From: Amblyomma americanum
Taxonomy: Eukaryota; Arthropoda; Arachnida; Ixodida; Ixodidae
NCBI RefSeq assembly: GCF_052857255.1
Contig: NC_135500.1
Location: 54,275,272 to 54,339,271 of the forward strand
Direction: 5' to 3'
DNA length: 64,000 nucleotides
How positions within the stretch are numbered: the stretch's first letter is position 1; each line of letters opens with the position of its first letter. The notes under the pieces are model-generated. The model was not told where the DNA came from. It made no database searches and saw nothing but the letters and a program-made list of their open reading frames with translations. Shown here one piece after another: positions 20,103 to 32,378 of the stretch. A program made the translations under genes and the position numbers.

Positions 20103-20879
20103 ATGACTAAAGACGCGTCAAAGCAAAAGGAAGATGTGAAGGCTGACTTTGCCAGATTAAAAGAGGAACTTAAGCAAGAATTCAAGTTGCAACGTGAGAC
20201 ACTGGAGCGAGATATGCGCAGTGAAATCAGGGATCTAAAACTCGAGCAACAAAACATTACCTAAAGCCTTGAGTTTGCCTTCAGCACTATTGAAGAATTG
20301 AAATCTCAACAGAAAAATGAAGCTGCAGAACACAAAAAGCTGTCAATTGAAAATGAGGATTTGCATGCTAAGTGATTTGCCTTGAAAATAAAAATCGAGA
20401 TCTTGAAATCCGGCTGGTAAACTCAGAGCAGTATTCAAGAAACTGCAATCTCGAGGTACGTGGAGTAGAAAGGCAAGAAGATGGAAGCGTTTTCAGCATC
20501 GTCACCCAAATCGGCTCGCTCATAAATGAAAGCATATCTGAGTCTGACCTAGAAACCTGCCACCGCGTGCCTACGCGAGATGTTGATAAAAGCCACCATT
20601 CAGTTCAAATCACGTGCGAAGCGCGACAGGGAACTGATAAAGGCTAGGATGCTTCGGCTTAAAAACACTGATCTTGGATTTGACGGGACCACTGGCATAT
20701 ACATAAATGAACACCTTTGCCCCACGCTTACACTGCTTTTGAGAAAGGCTATCAGCAAAAACAAAGAGCACAAATGGAAGGCTGTATGGACACAAAATGG
20801 AAAAATCGTTGCCCGGAAGATCGATGAATCGCCGATCATTCAAATCAGACATGAAGATGAGCTTGACAGAATATGCTGA
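20103..20879 (+). pseudogene. LINE-B ORF1 (coiled-coil nucleic-acid-binding protein), broken
   Basis: It starts at ATG 20103 and encodes a charged, Lys/Glu-rich coiled coil (such as KEELKQEFKLQRETLERD). A TAA lies at 20262-20264, a frameshift near 20372 and another near 20590. The C-terminal segment with KWKAVWTQNGKIVARK and DELDRIC* resembles the ORF1 end of LINE-D at 47551-47694, so the assignment rests on two copies. The protein would bind element RNA in the ribonucleoprotein. The stop TGA (20877-20879) overlaps the ORF2 ATG (20873) as ATGCTGA. Confidence 0.75.
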
Positions 20880-23252
20880 ACGCTTTCGATATTGCTGCTT
20901 GCTCCTCAAACATGGAATACTTTGAGTTTGTGTTGCCCCATAATCTTAAACTGCAAAACACCTCGCAAACATCAGTTCTGGATGTCAATGCTCGGTCTGC
21001 ATCTAACAAGGGTGATGAGATATCATACTTTCTAGATCATTTTTCATTTAAATTTGATTACATACTCATGTCTGAAACATGGTACCACAGTGACTGTAAA
21101 ATGGTCGTTATTACTGGTTATAACCGGTTTCTTCGAAATCGGTCTTGTGGGTGTGGAGGTGGCGTCGCAGTTCATGCTAAGGATAGCCTAACTTGTGAAT
21201 TAATCTCCGATTTCACTGTGACAACAGATGACTATGGGCTTATCACCTTGCGTCATTATATTGAAGTTGTTTCCGTCTTGTACCGTCCTCCACAAGGAAA
21301 TATCAAAGCGTTTCTAAATAAACTTGATGAGTTATTGGAATATGCCAGCAGAAACAACTTTTGTTTAATTGTTGGAGGTGACTTTAATATTAACGTTTTA
21401 TCAGATAGCAATCATGCAAATGAACTCAGAAATATGATTCAAGCTTCTGGCTTTACAAACCTGATCACCTCGCCAACCCGTGTTACAGTGTCAAGCTGCT
21501 CTGCCCTTGACCTTCTAATTATCACGAACACATGTATTGTTACCAGTGCTGGCACTGTTACCAGTGACATCAGTGACCATTGTCCTGTTTTATGACATAT
21601 GTCAAAAACACAAAATTAAGCCAAAAACTCTCAGAATCGTTCAGTTCTCAGCATATCTAAAACGATTCGCTCGAGTCGTTTAAAAACAGTATCAGTATGT
21701 GTGACTGGAGCCCTGCGTTTAAGTCAACTAAAGTTGACGAAGCATACTTCGAATTCATAGAAATAATTAGGAGAGTGTATACAGCACATTTCCCATTTAT
21801 AACACTAAAACGTTCTAAAAAGGCAAAGAAACCTTGGGTGACACGCGGGTATCTGAAACAAATCTGAAGCGCTTAGGCAGGCAAAGAAAGCTTATACGAG
21901 CATCTTTTTTCCAACATAGGCAAAAAAAACGGCCAGATAATATTTGGAAAACAATAAATAATGTACTCGACAGAGGTAAAGGCGATACGTCTCTTGAAAC
22001 CTTAACGGTAAACGCCACCGACCTAATTGGTGAATCTCTTGCTGATCATATTAATCACCACTTTACCAATGTCTCAAATCATAACAACTACAGCTTAACA
22101 ACATTGCCCAAAATTAGCATCAGTACCCCTGAAACCATCTTCCTTCGCCCTACTGACGAAACTGAGGTACACAGGACATTTTTATGCTTAAAAAACAGCA
22201 AGGCCCTTGATTATGAAAACATACATATAAAACCAATAAACTACGCGATTGAATTTCTGTGTCCAGTGCTGTCTTTTATATTTAATTTAGCAATAGAATC
22301 GGGTACCTTTCCTGAGGGCATGAAGCGTTCAAGAGTTGCTGTAATCTTTAAAGGTAGAAACAGAAATGAAGCAACTAATTATCGACCGATTTCTATATTA
22401 CCTGTTTTCTCCAAAGGACTAGAAAAGATCATTTACTCACGCCAAATAAATTTCTTAGATAAAACTAGGGCGCTGACCGATTGTCAGTTTGGATTTAGAA
22501 AAGGTAAATCTACGGAAACGGCGCTGCTTGCAATGAAAGAAAATATACCACAGAGCATTGAAAGGGGAACATATACGCCAGGTCTTTTTGTTGATTTCAG
22601 CAAAGCTTTTGACTGTCTCGATCATAACATACTTCTTAAAAAACTCACTTCATATGGCATCCGCGGTAAATCTCATGATTTGCTTAACTCGTACCTCAGC
22701 AATAGAAGCCAGTGTGTCTGTATTAGCAACCACCAGTCATCCTTGCTTCCAATACCTTGTGGTGTACCACAGGGGAGTGTATTAGGCCCGCTTCTGTTTA
22801 AATTATACATAAATGACATAGTTCATATTGACAACAGTGTACAATTCATTATATATGCTGATGACAGTAATGTGCTTATTTCTGGTAATGATCCCAATGC
22901 CCTCGTGTAACATTGTAATGATGTACTTGAAAAATTGCCTGTCTGGTCCCAATTAAATCGCATAGAAATAAACACCCAGAAAACGAAAGCTATTTTATTT
23001 CGAGCCAGAAATCAAAAATTCATTCTAGAAAATCCTCTAATGACTCAAGATAAAAATATTGACCTTCTCGATACTGGCAAAATTCTCGGTGTCTATTTTT
23101 CGTGCCATTTGAGTTCGGACACTCATGTGGACTATGTTGCAAGGAAAATCTCTTCAGTGACTGGAGCTATGTCGCGATGTCGTACTGTTCTGCCGCAAGA
23201 AGTTAAACTTCAGTTATATAACGCATTATTCGCCCCGCACGTGAGCTACTGA
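20873..23252 (+). pseudogene. LINE-B ORF2 (APE endonuclease and reverse transcriptase), broken
   Basis: The endonuclease is complete from ATG 20873 to the stop at 21595: VLDVNARS, MSETWYHSD, VVSVLYRPP, GGDFNINVL and SDHCPVL. RT follows after a damaged linker (21596-21833) in the frame 21834-22910. Its motifs are NYRPISILPV, FGFRKGKSTETAL, FVDFSKAFDCLDH, GVPQGSVLGPLLF and YADD at 22854-22865. A TAA at 22908-22910 interrupts the same frame, which runs on to TGA at 23250. No RNase H follows. The enzyme would nick DNA and prime reverse transcription at the nick, but this copy cannot make it. Confidence 0.9.
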
Positions 23253-23884
23253 AGTTTGGTGTGGGCAAGCACCACAAGAGCAAATATTGAAAAGATAATA
23301 GTTCTGCAAAAAGCAAAAAAGGTACCTTCGCTACTTAGCCAATATTAATCATCACTCTACGACAAGACATCTCTTTGCAAAATACAAAATTATTAGATTT
23401 GACTATCACTATGAACACCGATTGCTACATGCTTTCTTTTTCTCGGCGTGACAGCCAGAGTTTCCTTCGTTCGATGGCATTGCTGCAACCTAGAGCTACT
23501 CCTTCTTTAACGCGAATTTCCTAACCCTGGTTAGTCCCATACTTTCGCACTCAGTACAAATTGCAATCATTAAAACACAATATGTCGGTCTTATTAAATA
23601 AACACAAACAGGTAGCCTTCAAATCCCCAAAAGAGCTACGAGTACACGTTTCTCAATTGTAATTGATAAGAATCTATTGTAGTGATAAATCATGCAGCAG
23701 GTATGTATTTTCTGATGCCTTCTGCTACTCAGTGTTTGTAAATAATGTTAGCGCACTCTGCCACCAATGTCTGCTGCCGCTCTGTAAACGGCTCCAGGGC
23801 CCCAGTCAAGCTCTAGGCAGCAGCTTTTAGCCCTGGAGACCGTCCAGTTTTCTAGTGAATAAAGAATTGAATTGAATTGAATTG

Positions 23885-26397
23885 AAAAGATGCCAACTGC
23901 AGCTCTTTGGCAGTTGACGGAGGCATCGGTAGCAAGCACCGTACGATGAAGGTATTCCTCTATGTGATCCAAGAGAATACCGTTTAAAATGTTTGCGGGT
24001 ATGTGTTTCGCATGAGATGGGAAGATGTGGTCGATATGGAATTCCACTGCTGCCGACGTGTCATCAACCCACTGCAAAGAACTGAGATCAACACCAATCG
24101 GTGTTAAAAGGTTCTGCGTTAACATAATTTGTGGCATTTGATACCGTGGCCAATGATGAGAAAAGAATAAGGCCGGCTGAGACACAAAAATAGGAGTACT
24201 GACATCAGGCACTGGGTCCATCGACCTGAGGAAAGTTCGCACCGTGAGTATTTGAAAACTGGAAGTTAGATCAGGGATACGGGCTTAGAGATAAAGCAGG
24301 GCGTTTGAAACTGATTTTGGGAGACCAAGGCAGAGGCGGAGAGCGCGCCTTTCCAGTAAGATTCAGGGTTGAATCTTGTAGCTTGTACTACCAGGGAACA
24401 GAATGCAACCAAATTCAAGTATAGGTCTTACGTAGGCTTTGTATAGTAACAATAACGTGTCGCGGCGCATCCCAAACATTTTATTGGCGATTTTTGTCAG
24501 CCGGCCTAGAGCGCGTTTTCCTTTAAACGCATTGTTCTTTATATGAAGGCTCCAATCTAATGCTGGGTGATAAGTAACACCCAGATATTTTACGGATTCC
24601 ACTTGTGGAATCTGAAGAGAGCGATGGACTAATGAAATGTGCAAAGGCCTGTCTGGAGGAAACACAAAAACTCTGCATTTGTCTACATTCAGGGATAAAT
24701 TAATACCCTGCAACCATGCTCCATGAGCATCCAAATATCCCTGCAGAATGTGGTAAAGGGAGTGGATATCCCTGGCCGAGGCGAAAAAAGCTATGTCATC
24801 TGCATACACAAAAACTAATATATCAGGACGAATGGGGTTGCCACAGACCAAAATAATAAAAAGCCGAGGGGATAGCACCGATCCTTGCGGCACACCTCTT
24901 GATTGATAATATGTATTTCAACATAGGGTTCCTTCGGCGCAGTAAAAGAATCTGTCCTTCAGAAACTCAGATATCCACGCATAAATGTAGGTTGGAGGAT
25001 GTAACTGAGCAGGTCTGTTAAGTAAAATAGTATGCTCTACACTGTCATAGGCCTTTGCAACATCAAGAGTGACGAAAGCTGAAACTTCTCTTCTGCGTAG
25101 CGAGAGCCGGATTCCGCTCTCTAGATCCACATACGCGGATATATAGAGCATCCACGACGAAAGCCAGTCTGGGCTGAGCTGAGACCGTTGATGTCATGAG
25201 CATGTTTTGTGAGGCGACTGTGCACTATTCTTTCTATAAATTTAACTAAATTTGAAGTCAGCGCAATTGGCCGAATATTATCTAAGACGTGTCCATTTCC
25301 TACATCTTTAATTAATAATAGTTTTCGCCGTCTTCCGAATGCTTGGAATCCATGCATTTTCCAGAGAAGCATTGACCATATCTGAGAGGGCGCTTGTAAA
25401 CTCCTGGGCTAAACTTTTAATCATACCAACAGTGACACCATCTGGGCCAGGGGCTGCAGGATGCAACATTGCCATGACTGATAGGGGCTCTGATGCGTCA
25501 ACCTCGGTATAATCCGAAGAGGGTGAAATTGTGCACAAAGGGACGTTTCTCTGCGTCTGGAAGCGTAACGCCAATCCCTGAGCAATACACTCCAGGCTCT
25601 CCTGAGCCTTTTGTGGTGATAACTCTGTTGAACTAGATAGAAGAGGGACGGCAGAACTCTTGTTACGTTCCATGAATCTGTACAGGGCTTTCCGATGACA
25701 AGGATTTGAAAGATATGTGTTTAAATTTTGGTTGTACTCCTGCTTGGCTTTTGCAAGTGTTCTTTTGAAAGATGCAGAGAATAATTTGTAATTTAAACAA
25801 TTAGCCGGACCCTGGTTGCAGGACAGCCTCTTCCAGGCCACTTTTCTGTGACGATAGGCATTCTCACATTCTTCTGTCCATCAAGGAGACGGCTGTTTAT
25901 TAGAGGCTGCTGCGGGCACAGCGAATATTGAGTGGTCTATTGCATTTTGTAAAAATGAAATCGTCTGCTGAGCTCTGTCATCCCGGCTTGTATTAACTAT
26001 AGAGGCAAGTGAGGCGGACATCAGATTTTTATAAATTTTGTGGTTGACAAGTTTATGGGTTACACAACTAGTTTTAAGAGGGGATAACCGGATAGTGAAA
26101 GTTATAGGAAAGTGATCACTGGACGTACCCGAATCCTGTGTCGACCAATCAGTTACATCTAGCCTACCTGCTGATAATGTTAAGTCAATGGCTGAGCGAG
26201 CAACCCCTCGCATAACGGTTATTTTGGTCTGACCTGAAAACTCGAAAGTTTCTCATTGAAAATGATTTATACGGTGATAACCACATTTCTTGTAAAAGTA
26301 CAATATCCGGCTTATGCTTGTGAATAAGTATGTCTAGATCTGGAAGAGAAGACAAGACGGAACGGCAATTCCATTGAAACACTTTGATACATGCCAC
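23885..26397 (-). pseudogene. LINE-A ORF2: endonuclease, reverse transcriptase and start of RNase H, heavily broken
   Basis: The minus strand begins with KVFQWNCRSVLSSLPDLD and VLLQEMWLSP. It then jumps from about 26215 to GVARSAIDLTLSAG and SSDHFPI, so the middle of the endonuclease, including the expected GDFN motif, is deleted. RT pieces in changing frames follow: PAAPGPDGVT, NIRPIALTSNLVKFIERIV, FVTLDVAKAYDSVEH, PQGSVLSPRLF, YADD (24795-24806) and VKYLGVTYH. The RNase H opening ATDASVNCQRAAVGIFS runs directly into the LINE-B boundary. Multiple stops and frameshifts show age. The rest of the domain is at 18960-19613. Confidence 0.85.
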
Positions 26398-26513
26398 GAT
26401 TATTGACCAATTGAAGAGGCCGAAACCGCCTCTTTAAGGATATCAACATGGGGATGAAGTTTGGGTGGTCACTTTTTAGCTTTCATCTGTGGAGAACTAG
26501 AATTAGATGGTGA

Positions 26514-27209
26514 TCAGGAAGCACGGCGCTTCTGCGTAGGGCACGAAATTTCGAGATCTGTTGTGCAGATGTCACTGCGACATTCACTGCTAGGAACAGA
26601 GATGTTAGGTGGGACCTGGGGAGCATCAGAAGGTGATGTAGAGCGGCTAGCACTAGCTGCAGCAGCTGAAACAGATGCAGGCGTTGCTGCCAAAACGGGT
26701 GTTGATGGTGACGCAGACTGAACTGCAACAAACTGAGCCAACGCCTCAGAGAAAGCGTTTAGCATTCGCTCAGCCACATTATTAAGAGCTTTTTCTACTG
26801 TGGTCACAATTGAGGCAGTCAAGTTGGACTCAATGTCCGCAACAGAAGCGTGCACACGACTAGCATATGAATCTTTTTTCCTGTTAAGAACAGCGTAAGC
26901 ATCGGCTCTTGAACACCGCTTCTCTTTGATAATGTCCAACAAGCTACGCTCTTCACTACGTTTTGCGCAGTTGGCATCATCAGCTGAGTGACTGTTGCTG
27001 CAGAGGCAACAATGAGGCTGCGCTGAGGTGCAGTTATCAGCAGAATGACCTGTTTCACATAAACGGGAGCGGGTCTCCGACTTGCATGCTTTGACGCTAT
27101 GCCCGAACCGCCAACAGTTGGTGCATTGAAGAGGGCGGGGTTCTTGAGGGTCCACACGGTATACAATCGGCCAGATTTTTAGTTCAGCAGGGCAGGAAGA
27201 GCCAGCAAA
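26514..27209 (-). pseudogene. LINE-A ORF1, C-terminal part with CCHC zinc motifs
   Basis: On the minus strand LKIWPIVYRVDPQEPRPLQ leads into CTNCWRFGHSVKAC, a perfect CCHC knuckle. A second knuckle has lost its first Cys (RLCETGHSADNC), and a third reads CCLCSNSHSADDANC. A Ser/Ala/Thr-rich tail ends in a stop at 26514. The upstream end is at the LINE-C target duplication. The N-terminal part continues in phase at 32475, so this is half of a split gag-like ORF1. Confidence 0.82.
27197..27209 (+). repeat. Target-site duplication of LINE-C, left copy
   Basis: AAGAGCCAGCAAA here is repeated exactly at 32462-32474. The flanking LINE-A frame joins in phase when one copy is kept. Confidence 0.92.
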
Positions 27210-27382
27210 GAGAGAGAGAATGAAGGAAACGCAGGGAGGTTAACCAGATGTGAGTCTCCGGTTTGCTACCCTACAATGGGGATGGGGGATAGGAGTTAGA
27301 AAGATGGCAGAGAGGAAAACGCAAAAAAAAAGAAAAAAAGGAACGTGCACACATGGAGACACATACACACAAGGCGTTCCAG

Positions 27383-30300
27383 TTAAAGTCTTTCACACAG
27401 GCCGGTAGATTGTAAGAAGCGCAAAAGCGCTTGCACGGCCTTCTTCTGCGACGGTAGGTCCTTTCGATGTTGTAGAATTCGTTTTTCGGATAGCGGTTGG
27501 TCGTCCAGTTGGTCAAGTTCGTGGCTAAGGCATGCCCTCTGTGGACTGTACTGCGGGCAGGAGCACAATATATGGCCAATTGATTCTTCATGGCCGCAGT
27601 GGTCACAGGTTGGGGTGTCGGTCATCCCTATGCAGAAGGCATAGGCTTTAGTAAAGGCAACACCCAACCAAAGTCGATATAAAAGCGTGGCGTCTCTACG
27701 GCGAAGCTGTGATGGCGCTCGAAGACTTAACGTTGGATGAAGTGAGTACAGTCGCGTATTTCTTAAATGTGGCTCATTCCATTGCGACTCGGTGCACTGC
27801 CGAGCAAGTAGGCGGAGCTTCCGTGCCGCGTCAGTTCTAGAAAGAGGAATTGGGACGTGGCGCCCCTCAGTATGGGCTGAGCGGGCAGCGTGATCCGCCC
27901 GTTCATTGCCGATAATCCTGCAGTGACTTGGAAGCCACTGGAACGTTATTTCATGGCCGGCATCACTTATATGGTGTAGCGTCTCTGTAATATGGAAGAT
28001 TAGTTGTTCGTGCGGTCTGCGTCGTAGAGGTGACAGTAGAGACTGCAGTGCCGGCTTCGAATCGCAGAATATTGTCCATGTGTGTGGTGGTTCATCACCA
28101 ATGTGGTGAAGGGCAGTTAAGAGCGCTGCGAGCTCTGCTGCCGTCGATCTTGTCACGTGGGTCGTCTTAAATTTGAGTGTTGTAGCTTTCGCTGGAATGA
28201 CGATTGCCGCCGAGGAGCTGCTTGGAAGGACAGATCCATCAGTGTAAATATGCGTTGAGTCACGGTAGTTCTCGTACAAATGTAGTACCGTGAGCTGTCT
28301 AAGGGCTGGTGATGACAGATCAGCTTTTTTCGAGATACCAGGTATTGCGAGGTTGATTTTTGGCTGAGCGAGGCACCATGGAGGGACCGAAGGTCTCGCA
28401 GCCGGAGTGAAACAAGCTGGCAATGATTCTTCATATGCAGTTATCGTTTGGCTGAAAGATGTGTGTGGCCTGTCCGCTGGTAGAGAGGCTAAATGGTGAC
28501 GAGTATTCCTGGCTAGATGCCTTATATGGGTCCTGAGTACTTCAATTTCAATGTGGGTCTTGACAAGGTGGTCTCTAGCGATTGCTATCGTAGCCACTGT
28601 TGAAGCACTCTGAGGCAGGCCTAGACAGATCCGGAGCACTTGACCCTAGAGACATTGTATTGTGCGTAGATTCGTTTTGCCTGTGTTGTTTATTGCTGGC
28701 AAGCTGTATCGCAGAAATCCTAGAAAAGGCACCCTGTACAGTTGTAACATGGCACTAGGCGACATTCCCCAGGTCTTGCCAGCGAATAACTTGAACAGGT
28801 GGCAGATGCCTGTCAACCGTTTTTTCACGTATGATATGTGTGGGCTCCATGACAAGTCCCTGTCGATTATGACACCTAGAAACTTGTACGATCGGACCCA
28901 TCGTATTTATCATTACACTGTAGTTTCCATGGGTTTGCGTGTAAATGGCACTAGTGCGCATTTCTCGGAGGAAATTTCCAGGCCTCGATTACGGCGGTAG
29001 ATAACAGTTTGTGTGGCGGCTCTCTGAATTCTCGCTCGCAACTGTAGGCGTGTTACTGCAGATGTCCATATGCAGATGTCATCCGCGTACATTGATAGCC
29101 TGACTGTGGTTGGCACGTGCTCAAGGAGAGCAATTAGTGTTAGATAAAATAACACGGGGCTAAGTACACCGCCCTGGGGGACGCCGCGGTAGCTGTAGTG
29201 AAGAGAAGTATGGCCTTCCTCAGTGCTTACAAAGAAGGATCGCATGGATAGATAGCTCCGTATCCATTGAAACATCCGACCACCCACTTCTACCTCTGCG
29301 AGAGCAGAGAGGATGGCTTCATGCGTAACGTTGTCATACGCCCCTTTAACGTCGAGGAATAAGGATGCGCAGAGACGCTTACGGCATTTCTCATGTTGAT
29401 TGTAGCTCACCAGGTCGACGACGTTATCGATCGATGATCGACAGCGTCGGAAGCCCGCCATGGCATCTGGGTAGGTGTTGTGGTACTCCAAGTACCACTC
29501 CAGGCGTCCTAGGATCATCCTCTCCATTACTTTGTCCACACAGCTCGCCAAAGCGATCGGGCGATATGATGAGAGCTCCAATGGCGACTTGCCAGGCTTC
29601 AGCAGTGGAACAAGGCGACTTGTCTTCCATGCTGTTGGTAGCGTGCCATTTCTCCAAGATTCATTGTACACCTCAAGAAGAACTCCTCTCGCTCGCTCCC
29701 CCAGGTCACACAGAGCTCGGTAGGAAATTCCGTCAGGTCCTGGCGCTGATGTGCGGCTACACAAAGCTAATGCTGCCTGAAGTTCGTGGATCGAGAATGG
29801 TAGATCCAACCGCAAATCACGTGGTGGCGGGTAGCTGCTCGAAGGCGATGGAATGTTGGTAGCTGTGAGTTGGCCTGATAATCTGGCGCAGAAATCCTCT
29901 GCCACGTCAATCTCCGATCTCTTTTGAGAGAGGGCAAGCGCCTTGAATGGGAATCGCTGTACGGGAAGTGTCCGCAGCCCGCGCACCGTTCTCCATAGTT
30001 GCGATAAAGGCTTGCGTGGATCTAGCGACTCACAGAAGGCAGCCCAACGTTGCGATTCGAGCTTGTCTAACCGGCGCTGTATCTTCTTTTGCGTGCGCCT
30101 GGCGGTCCGTAGATCGTCCATTGTTTTCGTACGTCGGTACCTTCGTTCAGCACGTCGTCGGATTGCTCGTAGTCGTTCTAGTTCCACATCAAAATCATTA
30201 AGTTTCGAGGAGCATGTTAGAGTATACATAGTGTCTTGCACCACGCTCTTGATTGCCTCTTCCAAGTCGAAAGATGAATTGGCGTCGCAGTGTGCTTCCA

Positions 30301-31045
30301 TAATAGACTGAAATTTAGGCCAGTCCACTCTTTGGATCGTATCCTGTGTTTTGGAAGCGGTCAATCCTCTGATCTTGATGTACGTGGGGATGTGGTCGCT
30401 TCCGTGCGTCTCTATGTCCGCAAACCACCCTGCACGTCTGACTAGGCTTCGTGAGATGAAAGCCAAGTCAAGACAGCTGCTGTACGTGGAGCCACGTAAG
30501 AACGTAGGACTTCCATCATTCAGCAGCCAAAGTTCATTTCTGGAGGCGAAAGATACCAGAGCTCTTCCTCTTGCGTTGATGATCCGACTTCCCCTGAATG
30601 TATGATGGGCGTTGAAATTTCCAATGATGACCCAGGGATTGGAAGTTGAGGAAAGGATGTCTTGTAGTTTTTTGTAATCAAATCGACTTGACGGAGATAG
30701 GTAGGCGCCTACAAAAGTGAAGGCCAGGTTCTTTTTCCTCACGTTTAAGCATATATATTGATTACTGTCATTAGGTGGTACAGGCTGATGAGTGTAGGTG
30801 AGGTCACGGCGAATAAACACCAAAACTTTACTGTTTTCATAAACAGCTGACGACATAAATGATTCATATCCAGAAAGTCTGAATTTGTTCGATAAGTTCG
30901 GCTCGCAAATGACGATAATGGGAAACGTATTGGCGTACACGAAGCGACGGAAATCCGAAAGGCGCGCTTTGAGTCCGCGGGCATTCCACTGAAAAATAGC
31001 TGCTTGTCGGACCTCTTCCCTAAAAGACCAAGGCTGTGGAGCCAT
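27383..31045 (-). pseudogene. LINE-C ORF2: endonuclease-RT-RNase H polyprotein, few lesions
   Basis: ATG is at 31045. The endonuclease shows IFQWNARGLKARLSDF, ICEPNL, GNFNAHH (D replaced by N in the usual GDFN) and GSDHIPT. RT shows SSYRPIALASCVDKVMERM, LFLDVKGAYDNVTHEA, GVPQGGVLSPVLF and YADD (29078-29089). RNase H shows YTDGSV, AAELAALL, FCDSKPALQ and WLPSHCRIIGNERADHAA. A zinc motif, CDHCGHEESIGHILCSC, closes the protein. One phase runs through all 1221 codons, broken only by TAA-TGA-TAA at 28915-28907 and TAG at 28648-28646. The triple stop lies where another frame reads better, suggesting paired compensating indels. GDFN is the usual endonuclease active-site motif, so the N probably weakens this copy. 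Confidence 0.92.
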
Positions 31046-31048
31046 GAT

Positions 31049-32378
31049 CTACTCAAGGGTTGCAAGCACCGGACTCCGAGCGTCCAGTACTTGAAGCGCA
31101 CTTCTGGCAGACAGTGTGTGCATGTTGCTTAGCCGCACGCGAATGGCATTCATTAAACGCCTAATAAGTGCTATCACTTGCTCATCTGTATTCCGCGACT
31201 CCTCGGATACAGCACCTTGCTGTACTGGGGGCGGCTTCTTCTGCGGCTCTTCTGGCGGTCGTGTACGCGGAAGTGGCGGCCATTCCTTTGTGGAAAGAGA
31301 TCTGGCAGTTTTCTCCCTTCCAACATCGGTGTTCGGAGTGCTGGAAACGTCCGCTAATGATGATGCTTGACGAGGTGAGTTTTCCTGAAAGCTTGATGTT
31401 TTCCGCCGTGAAGACCTTCGTCGGTGACGTCGTCTTCGCCGTACTTTCACAGCGGCCTCTTTGTGGGTAGAGTTGTCTGTCACCATTTGTTTAAGAATGG
31501 TGATCTCTTTCTTGATCTGGGGACAGTCTGTGGAAGAGGCGCAATGATCACCTTGACAGTTAGGACACTTCAACGTGGTTGCGCTGCAGTTGTCTGCTGA
31601 GTGGGGTTCGGCACATCGAGGGCACACGGCCGAATTTCTGCAAACACCCTTCACATGTCCAATCTTCTGACAATTGAAGCATTGCATAGGTCTTGGAATA
31701 AAGGTCGAACCTGGTGGCGAAAGTGGCCGACCTTCACGTAGGTGGAAGGCAGTCGCCTTTGAAGGTTATCCTCACACAACGTGAGTTGCCGAGGCGACCA
31801 ACATGTACAATCACGTTGTGTTCGCTTGCTGGTTTTATGAGAATTGGTAGGTCTGCATTAGATATTTCATTGACAGTGTCATATATGACTTCTGTTATTG
31901 TGGCACCATTATTTGGCACGATGGATCGGACCTGGATGTTTCTTAGCTGCGTTACATGTTGTAGTATGGTCAGTGCGCTCGGGTTCATCACATCGATTGC
32001 CAGGATGTTTCGCCTAGTGTTTATCCTAACATCCTTGATCTCATTTGGCACGGTGTTTTCTAGATACACGGAGAGTGCTTGCCTGTTGAGGACGCGCAGG
32101 TTGTCGGTAGCGTTCTGTGGCACAAACAGGATGGAGTGAGGCCATCGCTGAGGAGCTGTTTTCACAGTGTCCGAGCTGGACGCCGAAGATGAGTTGATAA
32201 TTCTTCGTTTGGCCTTGCGGTATTGGAGAAGTCGAAAGCTGTCTTCCGAGGACTCGTCACCTGATGCGCAGTACAGCTCTGTGTCCTCGCTACCACTTGA
32301 CGTATTTCCTCGCTTCGGCGAACCGATGTCCGCGAGTGAACGGAAACCGGGAGGATCCTCGGGGTGTTGTACATCCAT
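31049..32378 (-). pseudogene. LINE-C ORF1: zinc-knuckle gag-like protein with two 1-nt frameshifts
   Basis: The first ATG is at 32378. The N-terminal half is acidic and serine-rich. The C-terminal half holds three zinc motifs: CFNCQKIGHVKGVC, CPRCAEPHSADNC and CPNCQGDHCASSTDC. An arginine-rich stretch (VRRRRRHRRRSSRRK) follows and would suit RNA binding. Single-base losses near 31735 and 31700 interrupt the frame just before the first knuckle. ORF1 ends TAG ATC ATG, so its stop is one codon before the ORF2 ATG in the same phase. Confidence 0.88.

Larger units (their letters stand above)
19611..23885 (+). mobile_element. LINE-B: CR1-like non-LTR retrotransposon inserted in LINE-A, opposite strand
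   Basis: It has a 5' UTR with a duplicated block, a coiled-coil ORF1, and an ORF2 with APE endonuclease and RT but no RNase H. The 3' UTR has AATAAA at 23858-23863 and an (ATTGA)n tail at about 23868-23885. Lack of RNase H, coiled-coil ORF1 and a short tandem-repeat tail fit the CR1/L2 group. It lies precisely within the RNase H coding sequence of LINE-A, with no target duplication of more than a few bases that I can identify. At 4.27 kb it looks nearly full length. Confidence 0.85.
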
